Assembly: GCA_001584585.1 (NCBI GenBank)
Contig: LSYV01000034.1
Coordinates: 1,086,778-1,150,777, forward strand
Direction of reading: 5' to 3'
DNA length: 64,000 nt
Source of the DNA: Gonium pectorale
Lineage: Eukaryota; Chlorophyta; Chlorophyceae; Chlamydomonadales; Volvocaceae
Positions 53,569-64,000 of this stretch are shown here, piece after piece. Numbering within the stretch: the first letter of the stretch is position 1; every line of letters begins with the position of its first letter. Under the pieces are notes generated by a model. It searched no databases. It saw nothing but the letters and a program-made list of their open reading frames with translations, and was not told where the DNA came from. A program made the translations under genes and the position numbers.

Positions 53569-56500
53569 ATGGAGGTCCGGCAGCTGCACCTGTTGCTCGC
53601 GCTTGCTGTTGCCCTGCCTCTTCCTGCCTGCCCGGCGATCAGCAGGAGCACGCTACGACTCTCCAACTGGAGCAGCCTGCTCTCTGAGGTGCGTGCACCA
53701 GCAAGCGCGCGGGTCAGATATATTTGCAGCACGCCTTTCACTGCGGCTGCTGCCTAGGCAGCAGTTTGCAACAACGGAAGCAGAAACACTGAGGGGTGGG
53801 GGCGCTGTGGGGTGTTGCCTTTGCTGGGTGGGAGCTCTGCGGGTCCCTTTGCTGGTGAGCGTTTGGCCGTGCACACTTTACGGAGTATGCGTTTGTCCAG
53901 CTTCTTGACCAATCCTCAGCCCACGTCTAGCGCGCCGTAACAGAGACCGCATGCTGTTTCCTCATTCCCTGCAGCCAGCAGCCTTTGTGCAGCGAGCCCA
54001 TATCCGGCTCCGGAACCGCCCCGAGGGCTACCAGCCCGGCTCTCGCTGCGCCAAGTATGTAGGCATGTCATACCTGGAGGGTATAAGAGGCAGCCGCCAG
54101 ATAGTGTGTGGCACGCAGCAGAGCGCCGCCAGGCGGCGCCTGCACAGTACGAGGCAGGACCGGAACCGCTATCAGGAGACGGACCTGTCACACACTGAGT
54201 CATCGGTGGAGTGCTTTACAGCGCCACACGTGCACGTCAGTCCTGCCAGCAAGGCCGTCGTGTCGCTCTGCCGGAGCCGCAACATTGTCCTGAACACGTG
54301 CGACTTCCTTGCGGGGAGGCGGAAAGGAACCCTTACCAAAAAGGTGAGCTGGGCGGGGTGGAGCGGTGTCTCCCCCAAAATTTCTGCCGGCCCCTTGAAC
54401 ATCTGCAAAGATGCTGTTTATCGCCCTTGTCCACGCAGTTTCCTCTCCCCAACGATGGCGCTGTCCGATTGGCGTGCGATGTGGAGAATGTGACGAAGCT
54501 GGCGGCGGAAGCTAAGGAGCTGCAGTGGCTCCGGTCAATGCAGCACGCCGTGTGGTGGCAGAATGCGACAAGGGTGCGCCCAGGGGCGCTGTGCTTTCAT
54601 CTACCGCCCGTTGCGAGCATAGCATCTACCGGGTTACGTAACTGTTTCGGTGCTAGTTTCCCGGTTCTAGGTTCCCTGTACGTGTGTAGCCTTTTGATGG
54701 CTGCGCATGCAACGCGACTGGCGTTGCGCTTCCTGTGCCTCTTGGCTCGGTTGTATTGATGACTGGTCCGGATGCGGTCCTGGTACAACATTAATCAAGC
54801 CAACTGCATAACTACTACCCCGCCCTCAGGACGATGATGCGGTCTCAAAAGCGTGCTCTCCAGACTCACGAAACATCATAACCACGCCCACTCTGTTCGT
54901 GCTGCGCGACCGGCACGCCAACTACGCTCACGAGGTTGAAGTAGTTTCGATGGCCTTCTCATTCCTTGCCGCGTTGGAGCCCAGAGACGTTGCCGAGAAG
55001 GGTGTGCAGGTGCGCGTCAACAGGGGCCACTGACAGGTGCTTAGCAAGCGGCGCGCCAATCAACATTGCCGGGTCTCTCCCAATTTAGAGCGTTAGAGTT
55101 GTGGTGGAAAGTAACGGAATCGAGAAGACATCATTTCTGTATGTTGTGGACATGCGCACTTTGCTCCGTGTACCCGGCTCATAACGCCCACTTGCCTTGC
55201 TTATGGTCGTGCTTGCATCCGGCATGCCGCACTCTGCACAGGTGGTTATTGTGGACCAGGCGCCACCCACGGGCTTCCTGGAGACTTGGGCTCGCATCTC
55301 ATTTCCCCACCGACTGCGGATCTTGGCGCACGACCCTTTCCCACCGGGCACTTGCTTCACCTCCGCCTTCCATATCTACACGTTTGCAGCTGGGATAGGT
55401 GCGCAGGCGAAGCCAACCGCCACGCTCTGAGCGCGGCTGTATGCAGCCGCCATTTATGGTGTGCGTCAAGGGCGAACCGTCGTACGTGTGTCACGCTCCA
55501 TCCACTCGGGAAGCCGCTACAATGGCACAGCGCTGATAATAGCGCACAACCTCTGAACGGCTAGAGCTGCAGTAGCATCTGCTGGGTATGACTTTGTTGC
55601 GCTCCAATGATAGCTCCTCATGCCCAAGCTGGCAGCTGCTTATGCCCGGGTTGGGCCTTACGCGGGTGTCCTTCTGACGGTGACGAGCAGCACTCTCATG
55701 CTGCGAACCCTCTGCCGCTGCCGTGTTGCTGCCCTGTCTGCTTTCGCAGGCTACAACACCAATGCCGATACGAACCGCTGTGAGAGCCCGGTGGTCACGG
55801 GTTTCAGCAACTGGCTTCGTCAGTTGTATGAGGAGGGTGACCCTTCCGCGCCGGCGGCGTTGAGCGCACCGGCGGTGGCCACATCGACAGCAGGCCCGGC
55901 TGCTGCGGCTGCAGGGCTTCGTGGACTCCGGTCTCCAACAGCTGGGCTCGTCATCAAGAACGTGGTCTGGCTAAGCAGGAGGTAAGCGAAACGGCTCGGT
56001 GTTATCCAGCCGACATGAAGTCGGTTGGGTGGGGCTTGGAAGAGAGTACCGGCATTCCCTGCTTCCCCTTCCACAGGAACTTGGAAATGGTCCGCCTACT
56101 GCTCAACGCGTCGATAGGTTGGAAGGCAATGCGAATGGTCCGTAACGAGGAGGCGGTGACGACGGGCCTGGTGGCGGCGATTCAGGAGTGGAACTCAGAG
56201 AGCTGCCTCCTGCGCCGCTTCGACAGCGTTGTAGAAAGGGTACGGACGGGCTGGTGCCTGACTGCCAGCGAGGGAGACGGTGGACTTACCGCTCTACCTT
56301 CGGGCATATGCGATCTCCGTTTGCTATCGATCGGTTGGCCGAGCACGGCTGCAGTGTCCTCACGTTATGCGCAGTGAAAGGGAGAATGTGCAGCAGAGTC
56401 TTGGTCTGCCAAATGAACGACTTCAAGACCAGGATCTGAAGGCCTGCGCCTTGCCGTTCGCAGGAATACGAGAAGTCATTGACAGAGGTCAATCCCGTGC

Positions 56501-57707
56501 ATCGTGCACAGCCGGCCTCTACGTCTGCGGCTCTCATGGCGCGGGCGCTCGCCTCTTCTGCCCAGGGATCCCGCCGCCTGCTGGCGCAGTCTTATGCAGG
56601 CGGGGACATAGACGAGCACGGCAATGACGGGGATGACGAGACCGGGGGGTCGGCCGCCTCCAAAACCAACAGCACCGAAGCCGGGAGCTCCACGCCGCCA
56701 TACCTGCTGGATGGCAACATCATCTTGTTGGACAAGCTGTGGGAGATGGACAAGGCTGCCGGCTTGAAGTGCCGCCAGACCAATGTGCTGTTCAAGTTCG
56801 TGGACGGCGATTTCAATGATATGTCGTATCATCAACAGATCAAGCTCATCTTCAATACCGGCGTCTTAGCCGGCGTGCACGGAGCTGGCCTTACGCACGG
56901 TTACTTCCTTCCGCCCGGGCAGAGCGCCGTCCTACAGCTGCTCGGGGACAGCTTCGCAAATGTACGCGTGGCAAGCGGCGGCGCCCCAATGAGCTACTTG
57001 CGTGCCTGACTGAACCGCGTTCACTGGTTGCGTCGCGGCCAATTTCTCTTGTGCGCACGCTGGCTACATGCTGCACGTTACCAAGCTCCTGTTGCCATGT
57101 TGCATCACCTTCCCTCAGCGTCCCTCAGCTCCCCTTCATTGGATTCTTGCGATTGACGGCAGGTTGCGGCCAACAACGTGTTCCGCAACATGGCGGCGGG
57201 CGTGGGCAACTTCTACGAGGATGTTTTATATGAGGGGGTCGACGTCAATGTGGACGAGCTCAAGGCTGCGGTCAAGAGGTGGGTGGGCTAGCGGGGATCG
57301 GGGCCTGGGGCCTAGGGCATGACGTGCGGACGGCCAGCAAGGGTTGCCAGATCATTGATACGCTTAGGACGGCTACCATAACAGATTACCCGTGCCTGGC
57401 AGCACGGAGAAAAGTAGTAACTGCCTTACCAGGTATCGAATGCTGGAAGGGCGTTTCTCCACGCCTATGTACAGTCGGTGCGTTGCACGCCTTAACTTCG
57501 TGCACTGCCTCGGTTGCCTGCTTTTCCGTGATGTCACGCAGAACTATTACTGTTTCGGGTACCCACCCTCGCAGGGCCATGGACTTTGTGGCGCGCAAGG
57601 TGATGGAGGCCCGGCAAAGGCAAAGCGGTGCTCCGCGGCTCGTCCTGGACGATCAAACCCATTTCTCGTTGGTGGCTCCCTCACATGAGCAGTGCCCCAT
57701 GCACTGA
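53569..57707 (+). CDS. GT61-family glycosyltransferase (DUF563)
   Basis: GT61 enzymes transfer sugars such as xylose, arabinose or GlcNAc in the secretory pathway. Ten exons join in phase to 700 aa: 53569-53688, 53975-54343, 54439-54573, 54830-55009, 55242-55398, 55750-55981, 56077-56239, 56464-56961, 57163-57278, 57575-57707. The N terminus MEVRQLHLLLALAVALPLPA is a signal peptide or anchor. Recognisable blocks are SRNIVLNTCDFLAGRRKG, TTPTLFVLRDRHANYAHEVE (family start of the catalytic domain), GLVIKNVVWLSRRN and the hallmark TGVLAGVHGAGLTHGYFLPP (about 588-604), near-invariant in GT61 (GVHGAGLTN in most members). A low-complexity acidic insert of about 100 residues (DEHGNDGDDETGGSA) splits the C-terminal half. 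The acceptor sugar cannot be read from sequence. Divergent partner is a sulfotransferase. Confidence 0.88.
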
Positions 57708-60700
57708 ACCGTGGCTGAGTTGTAGCCAGTGAGCGCAGCGAGTGCTTGCGTGTTATGCGTGGAAACGGTACAATGAACGAGACGTACTGACTTGGCTTTC
57801 TACTGACGTGACTTTCTATCGACTCGGGCGTTGCGAAATTTCATTTTGAAATTGATCTTGCACGAGAAGAGCGCGCTATGACAAACATCATACCCGGGGA
57901 GCGTTGGGACAGGATGCCCTTCACCCCGGGAATATATCCATTCCTGGGGTTTTCTATGCAGTGCATGCAGCCTCCTCATGCGTACAGTGCGTCATGCAAG
58001 ATAGAACCGACCTAGACTCGGGAGCATGTGGTTGACTTGGCGTGCACATGTACGAACCAGCTTCCTTGAAATCGTGGCTCGAGCATTTACGTGAACGACA
58101 CGTCTGCAGTTGTTGCATGCGGTTTGGCGCATGCGATGTTGCGCCGGGCGAATGCGGGCGGTGTAGGCGCATGCGCGGATGTGGTGTTGCGCAAATGCAC
58201 GGAATCGTGTCGATTTGTGGCTCGCACTTTGGATTGCCTACGGCAAGACAAGGCTGTCCTCGACCGCTCAAACCTGTTCGTGCTCTGCTGGAGTGTCTAT
58301 GTTCGAGAGGCCCGCCGGCCTGGCTTGCCCTCGTAGGACATTGCAGGTACCAGGAATAATTGCAGGGTTAGGGCATGCGCTTGATGACCCTCTGCGTTGC
58401 TTCAAGGCCGGTGCTAAGACCACAGACAGTTCGAGGAATCTGTCAAAGCCATGTGAATGGTGTGCCTCCTGCTGCCTACCCCCAAATTCGTGCGCAGGCA
58501 GCATGTTGGCTCTGCGTCGGTGGAACTCGCAGAAGTAGTCACTAGGGCAGCGAGTATAACAGGTAGACCGCTGCTATGTGGGATGTCCGCGATGCGGCCA
58601 TGGCCACCTGGGAACTGGAACCTGGTGCCCTGCTGATGCATATGGTTGAATCTTGCTGGCCCCGGCGCACCGGCAGCAGATGTCAATGCATATCATACGT
58701 TAATCTGGTGGAGAGGCAGGCAGGCCAAGGTGTGCCCACCACAGTACGACGCCATGGCTTTGCTGACCCATGAATTCCGGAATGCCGCCTTAAACGCAAT
58801 GCACTTGTGCAGTCGGCCTGCGCAGCACTCAAACCCGGCTCAGTTCGTCAAGGTGTCAAAATTCGTTACCGGTAACTGAAGGCGGGTGCAATTGCCCGCC
58901 GCGATGGCAACACGCCACGCGTTGTAAACGTGCTTTCCGCGCTCTGGGCATTAACAACCTGACCGTTGAATTAAGGGAGGCGTTCGCATGGGCATCCTTG
59001 GTTGGCAGCAGGGGAGGCAGGCTCCCTGGTTGGCAGGCCGTGTCATGCCACGATGTAGAGCACGAGTTCACCGGCGGCGGAGTCACGGCTTCGCCCTTCA
59101 AACCCACAAGGGAGCAGGCATGCTAAAAACGGCTTGTGTCGGGGACCTGTCCTGTCAGTCCTACAGGGTCGCGTGCTCGTTCGGCTGTCGCCCATACTGA
59201 ACCAGCTGGCTGCACACTCAGTCAAGTGGATATTCGAGCTGCAAGCAAGCAGGGCCCTTTTCGGCAAAAGCCCATGGTCTAACCTCCTCCACATGCGTGT
59301 ACGGCTCTGTATGCGACTGTACGGCGTGCCCAGTATCCTTGCTAGACTTTGATAATACGTTTTATGCTATTGGCACCTGCATTGCACGGACTGATCAGGA
59401 GCTCGAAGGTGCACTAAAACGCTCTTAAAGCGCCCATGCCCCTCGTTATTGTACGACCGTATACGGGCTGGTATGCAAGGACACGTACCATCAGACTATA
59501 CATCAAGAATACATGCACGCAGCTGGGTCGCTTGCCCTTGCGTCCTTGTCCGTCGGGCATCTTTGGGGCACTAAAATACAGCAGTTTTGGACATAGCACC
59601 TGGCCAGCACAGGGTTTGGAGAGTATACCCGCTACGACGACGACAAGCGTTCCGCGCCACAGCAACCCGGCCACCCACCACCTAACCGATTGACAACATC
59701 AACCCGCCAGCTTGGCCCTCTCCACGGTGAGGATGTTGCCATCAAGGTCATGGACACGGGGACACTGCCGTGCGCACAGGCCTGGTCCAAGCAGGCCAGA
59801 GTTGCGCTAAATCCCGCTGCGGGTTCGTGCTGGGCAAGGGGCGCGCACGTCCCAGTCATGCAACTTCCGGCGATCCTGCCCCCGTCGACAGCGGGTCTTG
59901 TTACCCTGGCTGAACACCTGAACTAGCCGCCCGTGGACACCTACACTACCACCTGCACCGGGGCGAAACACTGACTGTCACCGCCAGCACACAGCCACCG
60001 AGCCGCCGCAGGCGCATCCGCTCCGACCTGCGACAGGACCGTGCCGTTCCGGCTCCAAAAATGCCCCCGCATACGTCCACACCTCCCAAGGTATATCCAA
60101 CAAGATCAGCGGCTCCAAACCTCAACACTGCCTCGTCACGGCCGCCCCTATGGCAGGCTCCTATGGAGATGGTGCGCCGCCACCCGTTCAGGCCCTGCTG
60201 TGCTACGACGGGACGTGCAAGTGCGGAGATGTGACCCGTTCGACCTCGGCGATCACGATGCCCCGAGGCTACGCGTGTGTCGATTGGTCATGTGCGGCCT
60301 GCCGTAAGCAACAGACGCTGGACGGCCAGAACAAGCAGGTCATGCAAGTGTACCCCTCCCAGGCGGTCCCTAGCGAGCGGGAGTGAGTCCCCTTCTTGCT
60401 GGTAAGTGCACAGGCGTGCTGAGGGGTGGATGTGACTGCCGTACCCGCGCACCGCGTGAGTGAAGCGATCCGAGTCTGTAAGTCTGGTTCCCCTCACCTT
60501 CCACGTGCTATCCTGGCCCCCAGGTTGTGGTGGTGGCTGCCGCTCGGGGCCACCTCGCGGCTAGGCCGTGCGTAAGGTCTGAGCCCCTACCGTAGCCGCG
60601 CACGTACCGAGCCCCTACCGCCAGTCAGGCGCAACTGCCCGTGACAGCTGCGGGTGGGTACACAGCATAGAATCGTCACTCAGCACACTCGCATGACCAC

Positions 60701-61245
60701 CACCACTACGCCACCACCAAATCGTATTTGTGCCAGCTGGGGTGCTCAAAAAAGCTTGCAACCACAGTGCGCCCTGCTTGAGTGGAACAGCAGGTGTTGG
60801 TATCAAAGGCGCAGACACGTGCACAAGAGAATAGCAAGGCGCTACGCCTCGCATCGCCTCACACGAGAATCGTATTCCATGCTAGGATACACCTTTGTTC
60901 CATGCTTCCACCCGGCCGTCAGCAGCGCTGGCACAGGATCCGTGGTCCGCCCTGCAAGCTGCCGTCTCCGCAAGCTTTCATCCGAAGCACATTTGCCGAA
61001 CACGTCAACATCAACATCTGGCACCTGGCCAACCTGCTGCGTCCGTCCCTTCCCTGTTATGTATTGAGCCCCTGACGTGCACACATGCACGACCAGGGCA
61101 AAGCGTACAGCTCCCGGGATGGATTCTAACGCCCTCAGAGCCCGGGTGGGAACAGCGTGGCCAAGTAAGTGCCCCGATCCAGATGGACACGCTACATGCG
61201 CACGCCAAGCGAAAGCCGTTGGTGAGGTTCCAACGCCGCCGGGAC
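57708..61245. other. Convergent intergenic spacer, gene-poor
   Basis: About 3.5 kb between the GT61 and RPC7 3' ends. One open frame of interest is 59922-60386 on the plus strand. It has no stop for 155 codons and contains LLCYDGTCKCGDVTRSTSAI and GYACVDWSCAACRKQQ, a Cys-rich pattern suggestive of a secreted or metal-binding fragment. It has no convincing start and I could not join it to other exons, so it may be a relic. No RNA gene or transposon end was recognised. Confidence 0.4.
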
Positions 61246-64000
61246 TTAGTACACAGGCCCTTCATCGCCTCCGTCGTCCAACCCGTCACCGTAGCCCTCG
61301 TCGTCGTCAAAGTGCTCTCCCTGCGTCCGGACCAGTAGGGACAAGAGGAGGTGAATGGGTTGTTTGAAACGTTCTGCATGGGTGTAGCATTGCAGCGTCC
61401 GCAAAGAGAGAACCGGCTCGCACCGTGAGGATCCGATCCAGTACTGCTGACAGGCCCCATAGGTCAGATTGCGGCACCGGCACGACCCATCAGTAACGCC
61501 CCCCGCTCCGGCACGGGCACAATCTGCTCCACCCGAAGCCTGTCCGCTTCCCTCCGCACCCTCCGCCCAAGGCACGGCATCGTCCGCGCGGCCTGCCCAG
61601 CCCATCCGGGCCTGCTCCTGGTCCGCCCCACCTGCACGGCCGTCCTAACACCGCCCTTAGCTTGGCTTGAGCTGGACCAGGCCTCCTCAACACCCGCCGT
61701 AGCAGTACCAAACCGCCTCCATCGTACGCAGTGGCCCGGTCTGACCCTCCTCACCCCAGACCCATCCCCCGACGGCGGTGCAGGGGCCCCGTCTGCTCAT
61801 TTACTTTGCCTGTCTTGCCATGTACCTGCCTATCCTACTGGTGTCGTCGCGCCTTTGCGTGTGCATGCCCGTAGAGATGCGTTCCCTCTTTTCAGCGTTG
61901 AATTTGCAGGGCTAAGCAGTTCGCGCGGCACCACCGGCGCCCTCCATCATCCCGCCCGACTCGACCCCACCCCTGGCCACTCCGCCGCAGCCCTGCCTCC
62001 GTCCGTGATGCAGACTCCTTCGGAAAGCCCAGCACAGCTGAGCGTGGCCCGCACAGACCTGACGTCAGCCATCGTCTAGCCTCCGACCTGGCATGCGAGC
62101 CTTCCGTCTAGGGTTCCATCCCGTACCTGTGGCGCCCCCCACCTGACCGCCCACACGCTCTCTCGCAAACCCCACTTGGTGGGGACCACCCACCCATCCC
62201 CCGGCACCCCACGCACCTGATAGTAGTCGTCGTCCTCCATGTCCTCCTCCTCATCCGTGTCGTGGGGCACCTCCTCAACAGCCTCCTCTTCGTCGCCCTC
62301 GCCCGCTCCGGCCTTGCGGCCGCCCGGCCCGCCCGCCCCGTCCTCGCCCACGGTGCTCTCGAGCTTGGCAAGCTGCTCCAGGCGCCGGAGGCCTGGCGGG
62401 GAGAGGTTGCGCGCAAGAGTGCAGGGCAGGACAATGAGTTGGCATACGCCTGGCGCGGTGGACGTTCATGCCGCAGGTCAGCTGCGGCTAACGCCAGTTG
62501 TGTGGCACAGCACAACATCATATTGGCCGGGTAACGAATCGCGCATTGTAACAGGCGGGAATCAATGCAACAGGCGAAAAGCGTTGTACCAGGCCGGAAG
62601 CGCGCAAGGGGACCGCGGCCTGGCACGGAGCGCCCACCCCCACATGGGCACACACGCACTCACCTGACCCGTCGTCGGCGCGGCTCTGCGCTCGGAAATA
62701 GGCGTCCTGGCCTTTAAGCGTCTGCAACCGAGAGGCCCTGCGCGGGGCGGGGCGGCGCGGGGCAGTGGGTTTGGAAGGCATTCTCAACAGAGACGCCTGG
62801 CGGCGCGGGGCGGGGCGGGGTGGGGCAGGGTGGAACCAATTCGAATGTCAGCCATCGATTCCGTGCCGGGGCAGCAAGACCCTCCGTGGAACACCCGGAA
62901 ATAAGGCAAACGGTATTCGTGCCAACAGCGCAGATTCCCAACATTAGGTTGTGTTGGCGCTTTCATCTTAAACATCTTATAAAATCCCAGCCCGCGAGCT
63001 GCGTCATTGCAGGTCTCCAACTGCAGGTGCGACGCCGTCACCGTCGTGGCACCAGGGCGAGTGAGCAGCCCGCTTGGCACACACAACCTGGCAGCCGCAA
63101 GTCACGCTACGCTCCACCGTTCTCCTAAGCTACGCGAGTACCCAGTTCATCTCAGCGCACCTCATATCCTTCGACGAGTAGAGCTCCTCCGGGAAGTAGT
63201 CGGGTACGAGGGTCATGACGGATGACAACGGAGGCCGGGGCCGCTTTGAGCCTACGGCGGGCGCCGCCGCTCCACCGCCCGGCTCCTCCTTAGCTCCCGT
63301 GTCGCCTGGCTTCGCCTTGTAGGGATCGAAGCCGCCATCAAGCGCTCCCGTGTCTGGTTTGTTTGTTGCAAGCACACGCGGTCGGATTGAACGGGTTTTG
63401 ACATCGTGAGGCGCCCGTCGTATGACGCGCATCTAGCAGGGCCGGTAGCAAAACGACAGAGGGCGACCTCCGATACCAAGAACAGGCGAAGCGCAATACA
63501 GCTGCTGCTGCCGTACAGTTGCAACGCGCTTCGGTGGCTGGCCCGTCAGCACATACGCAGCGCAATGCCAAGCGTGTTGCGGTCTGCCCTACAGCACGAA
63601 CACAGCACGCATGAGGCCTGGACGGCAATGCACGTGCCGGGCGGCCTTGCTCACCCTGCTGCGCTTTTGGAAGCTCGAGAAAGTAGGGCGAGGTTTTCGA
63701 TCGCTGCGTCAGTTCGAACCGTCGCATCTGCAGGGGCAAAGCCGGCAATGCGGCGGCACTCGCTCAGATCCGTGCTGCGTCAGCGTGCAAGGCATGCGCC
63801 TCATGTTTTGTTTCCGTACGTGGAAGCGCGCGCTGTACCGTCGTACTGACGCCCGTTCAGTCGTGCCGCATGTAAACGTCCACTAGTGGGCCTTGCGGGA
63901 CGCAGGCACGGACCCGTTCGGCGGGAACGAGAAAGCGCCCGGCAGTTCTCAGAGCGGTCGCGCGGCGCCTTCCCTCCCGACGCTGCGCGGGCATGCCCGC
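61246..64000 (-). CDS. RPC7: RNA polymerase III subunit RPC7 (N terminus missing)
   Basis: RPC7 (Rpc31 in yeast) is an acidic Pol III-specific subunit of the initiation heterotrimer. Five visible exons, 63727-63655, 63353-63161, 62737-62664, 62392-62217 and 61320-61246, join in phase to 196 residues plus stop. They encode MRRFELTQRSKTSPYFLELP (the family's SPYYL segment), LSSVMTLVPDYFPEELYSSK (the PEELY block), a short helical stretch, a long acidic run (EEEDMEDDDYYQ) and the diagnostic end HFDDDEGYGDGLDDGGDEGP followed by VY, as in RPC7 proteins, which finish in an acidic tail plus Tyr. The exon at 63727 starts after a splice acceptor, so its ATG is probably internal and the first exon(s) lie near or beyond the right edge; LPGAFSFPPNGSVPASRK near 63890-63960 is a candidate. 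The last intron is unusually long at about 900 bp. Confidence 0.85.

Noticed and set aside
54211..54759. 182-codon plus-strand frame within the GT61 gene
   Set aside because: Runs through exon 2, an intron and exon 3 in a phase different from the GT61 protein, with no family similarity.
1..64000. CRISPR arrays, operons, bacterial promoters, riboswitches, tRNA and rRNA genes
   Set aside because: Looked for spaced direct repeats and for tRNA T-arm words; none found. Intron-rich genes rule out a prokaryotic reading of the region.

Overview
The window is nuclear DNA of a GC-rich, intron-dense green alga, most likely a volvocine relative of Chlamydomonas. The evidence is short GT-AG introns (mostly 100-400 bp) in every gene, Ala/Gly/Arg-rich proteins, a flagellar axoneme gene (DRC1), an OPR/FAST-type organelle RNA-binding repeat gene, a plastid-targeted-looking alpha-amylase, fragments of chlorophyte-style LINEs and a 20-N scaffold gap. 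Almost no gene is a single ORF. I rebuilt the models by following splice sites, reading phase and family similarity across introns; for every complete model the summed exon length is a multiple of three.

Layout: LINE reverse-transcriptase remnant (1-497, -); short inverted-repeat element (573-828); gene-poor DNA; an unknown two-exon gene (4591-5660, +); condensin CAP-G (8622-15255, -) head-to-head with the ESCRT-I subunit VPS37 (15678-17644, +); an ACT-domain/alpha-amylase fusion (19379-25224, -); a ubiquitin-like-domain protein (26818-28746, -) head-to-head with DRC1 (28976-34644, +); an OPR/FAST-like repeat protein (36759 to about 40298, -); a LINE 3' end containing an assembly gap with a false duplication (41020-42194, +); endonuclease G (43163-46789, -) head-to-head with an EEF1AKMT4-like methyltransferase (47161-49337, +); a Golgi-type sulfotransferase (50870-53090, -) head-to-head with a GT61 glycosyltransferase (53569-57707, +); and RNA polymerase III subunit RPC7 (61246 to the right edge, -; N terminus missing).

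The genes form several divergent pairs sharing 230-480 bp intergenic spacers, separated by convergent spacers of 1.5-3.5 kb in which I see no gene. The functions are mostly unrelated housekeeping roles (chromosome condensation, endosomal sorting, starch breakdown, axoneme regulation, mitochondrial nuclease, protein methylation, Pol III). The exception is the sulfotransferase/GT61 pair: both should act in the Golgi on glycans and they share one promoter region.

The most interesting items are the fusion of an amino-acid-sensing ACT domain to a plastid-type alpha-amylase, with a candidate alternative terminal exon that would give an ACT-only protein; the UEV-VPS37 architecture; the uncharacterised ubiquitin-like protein paired with DRC1; and the sulfotransferase/GT61 pair. 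All calls come from reading the sequence. No database search was run.
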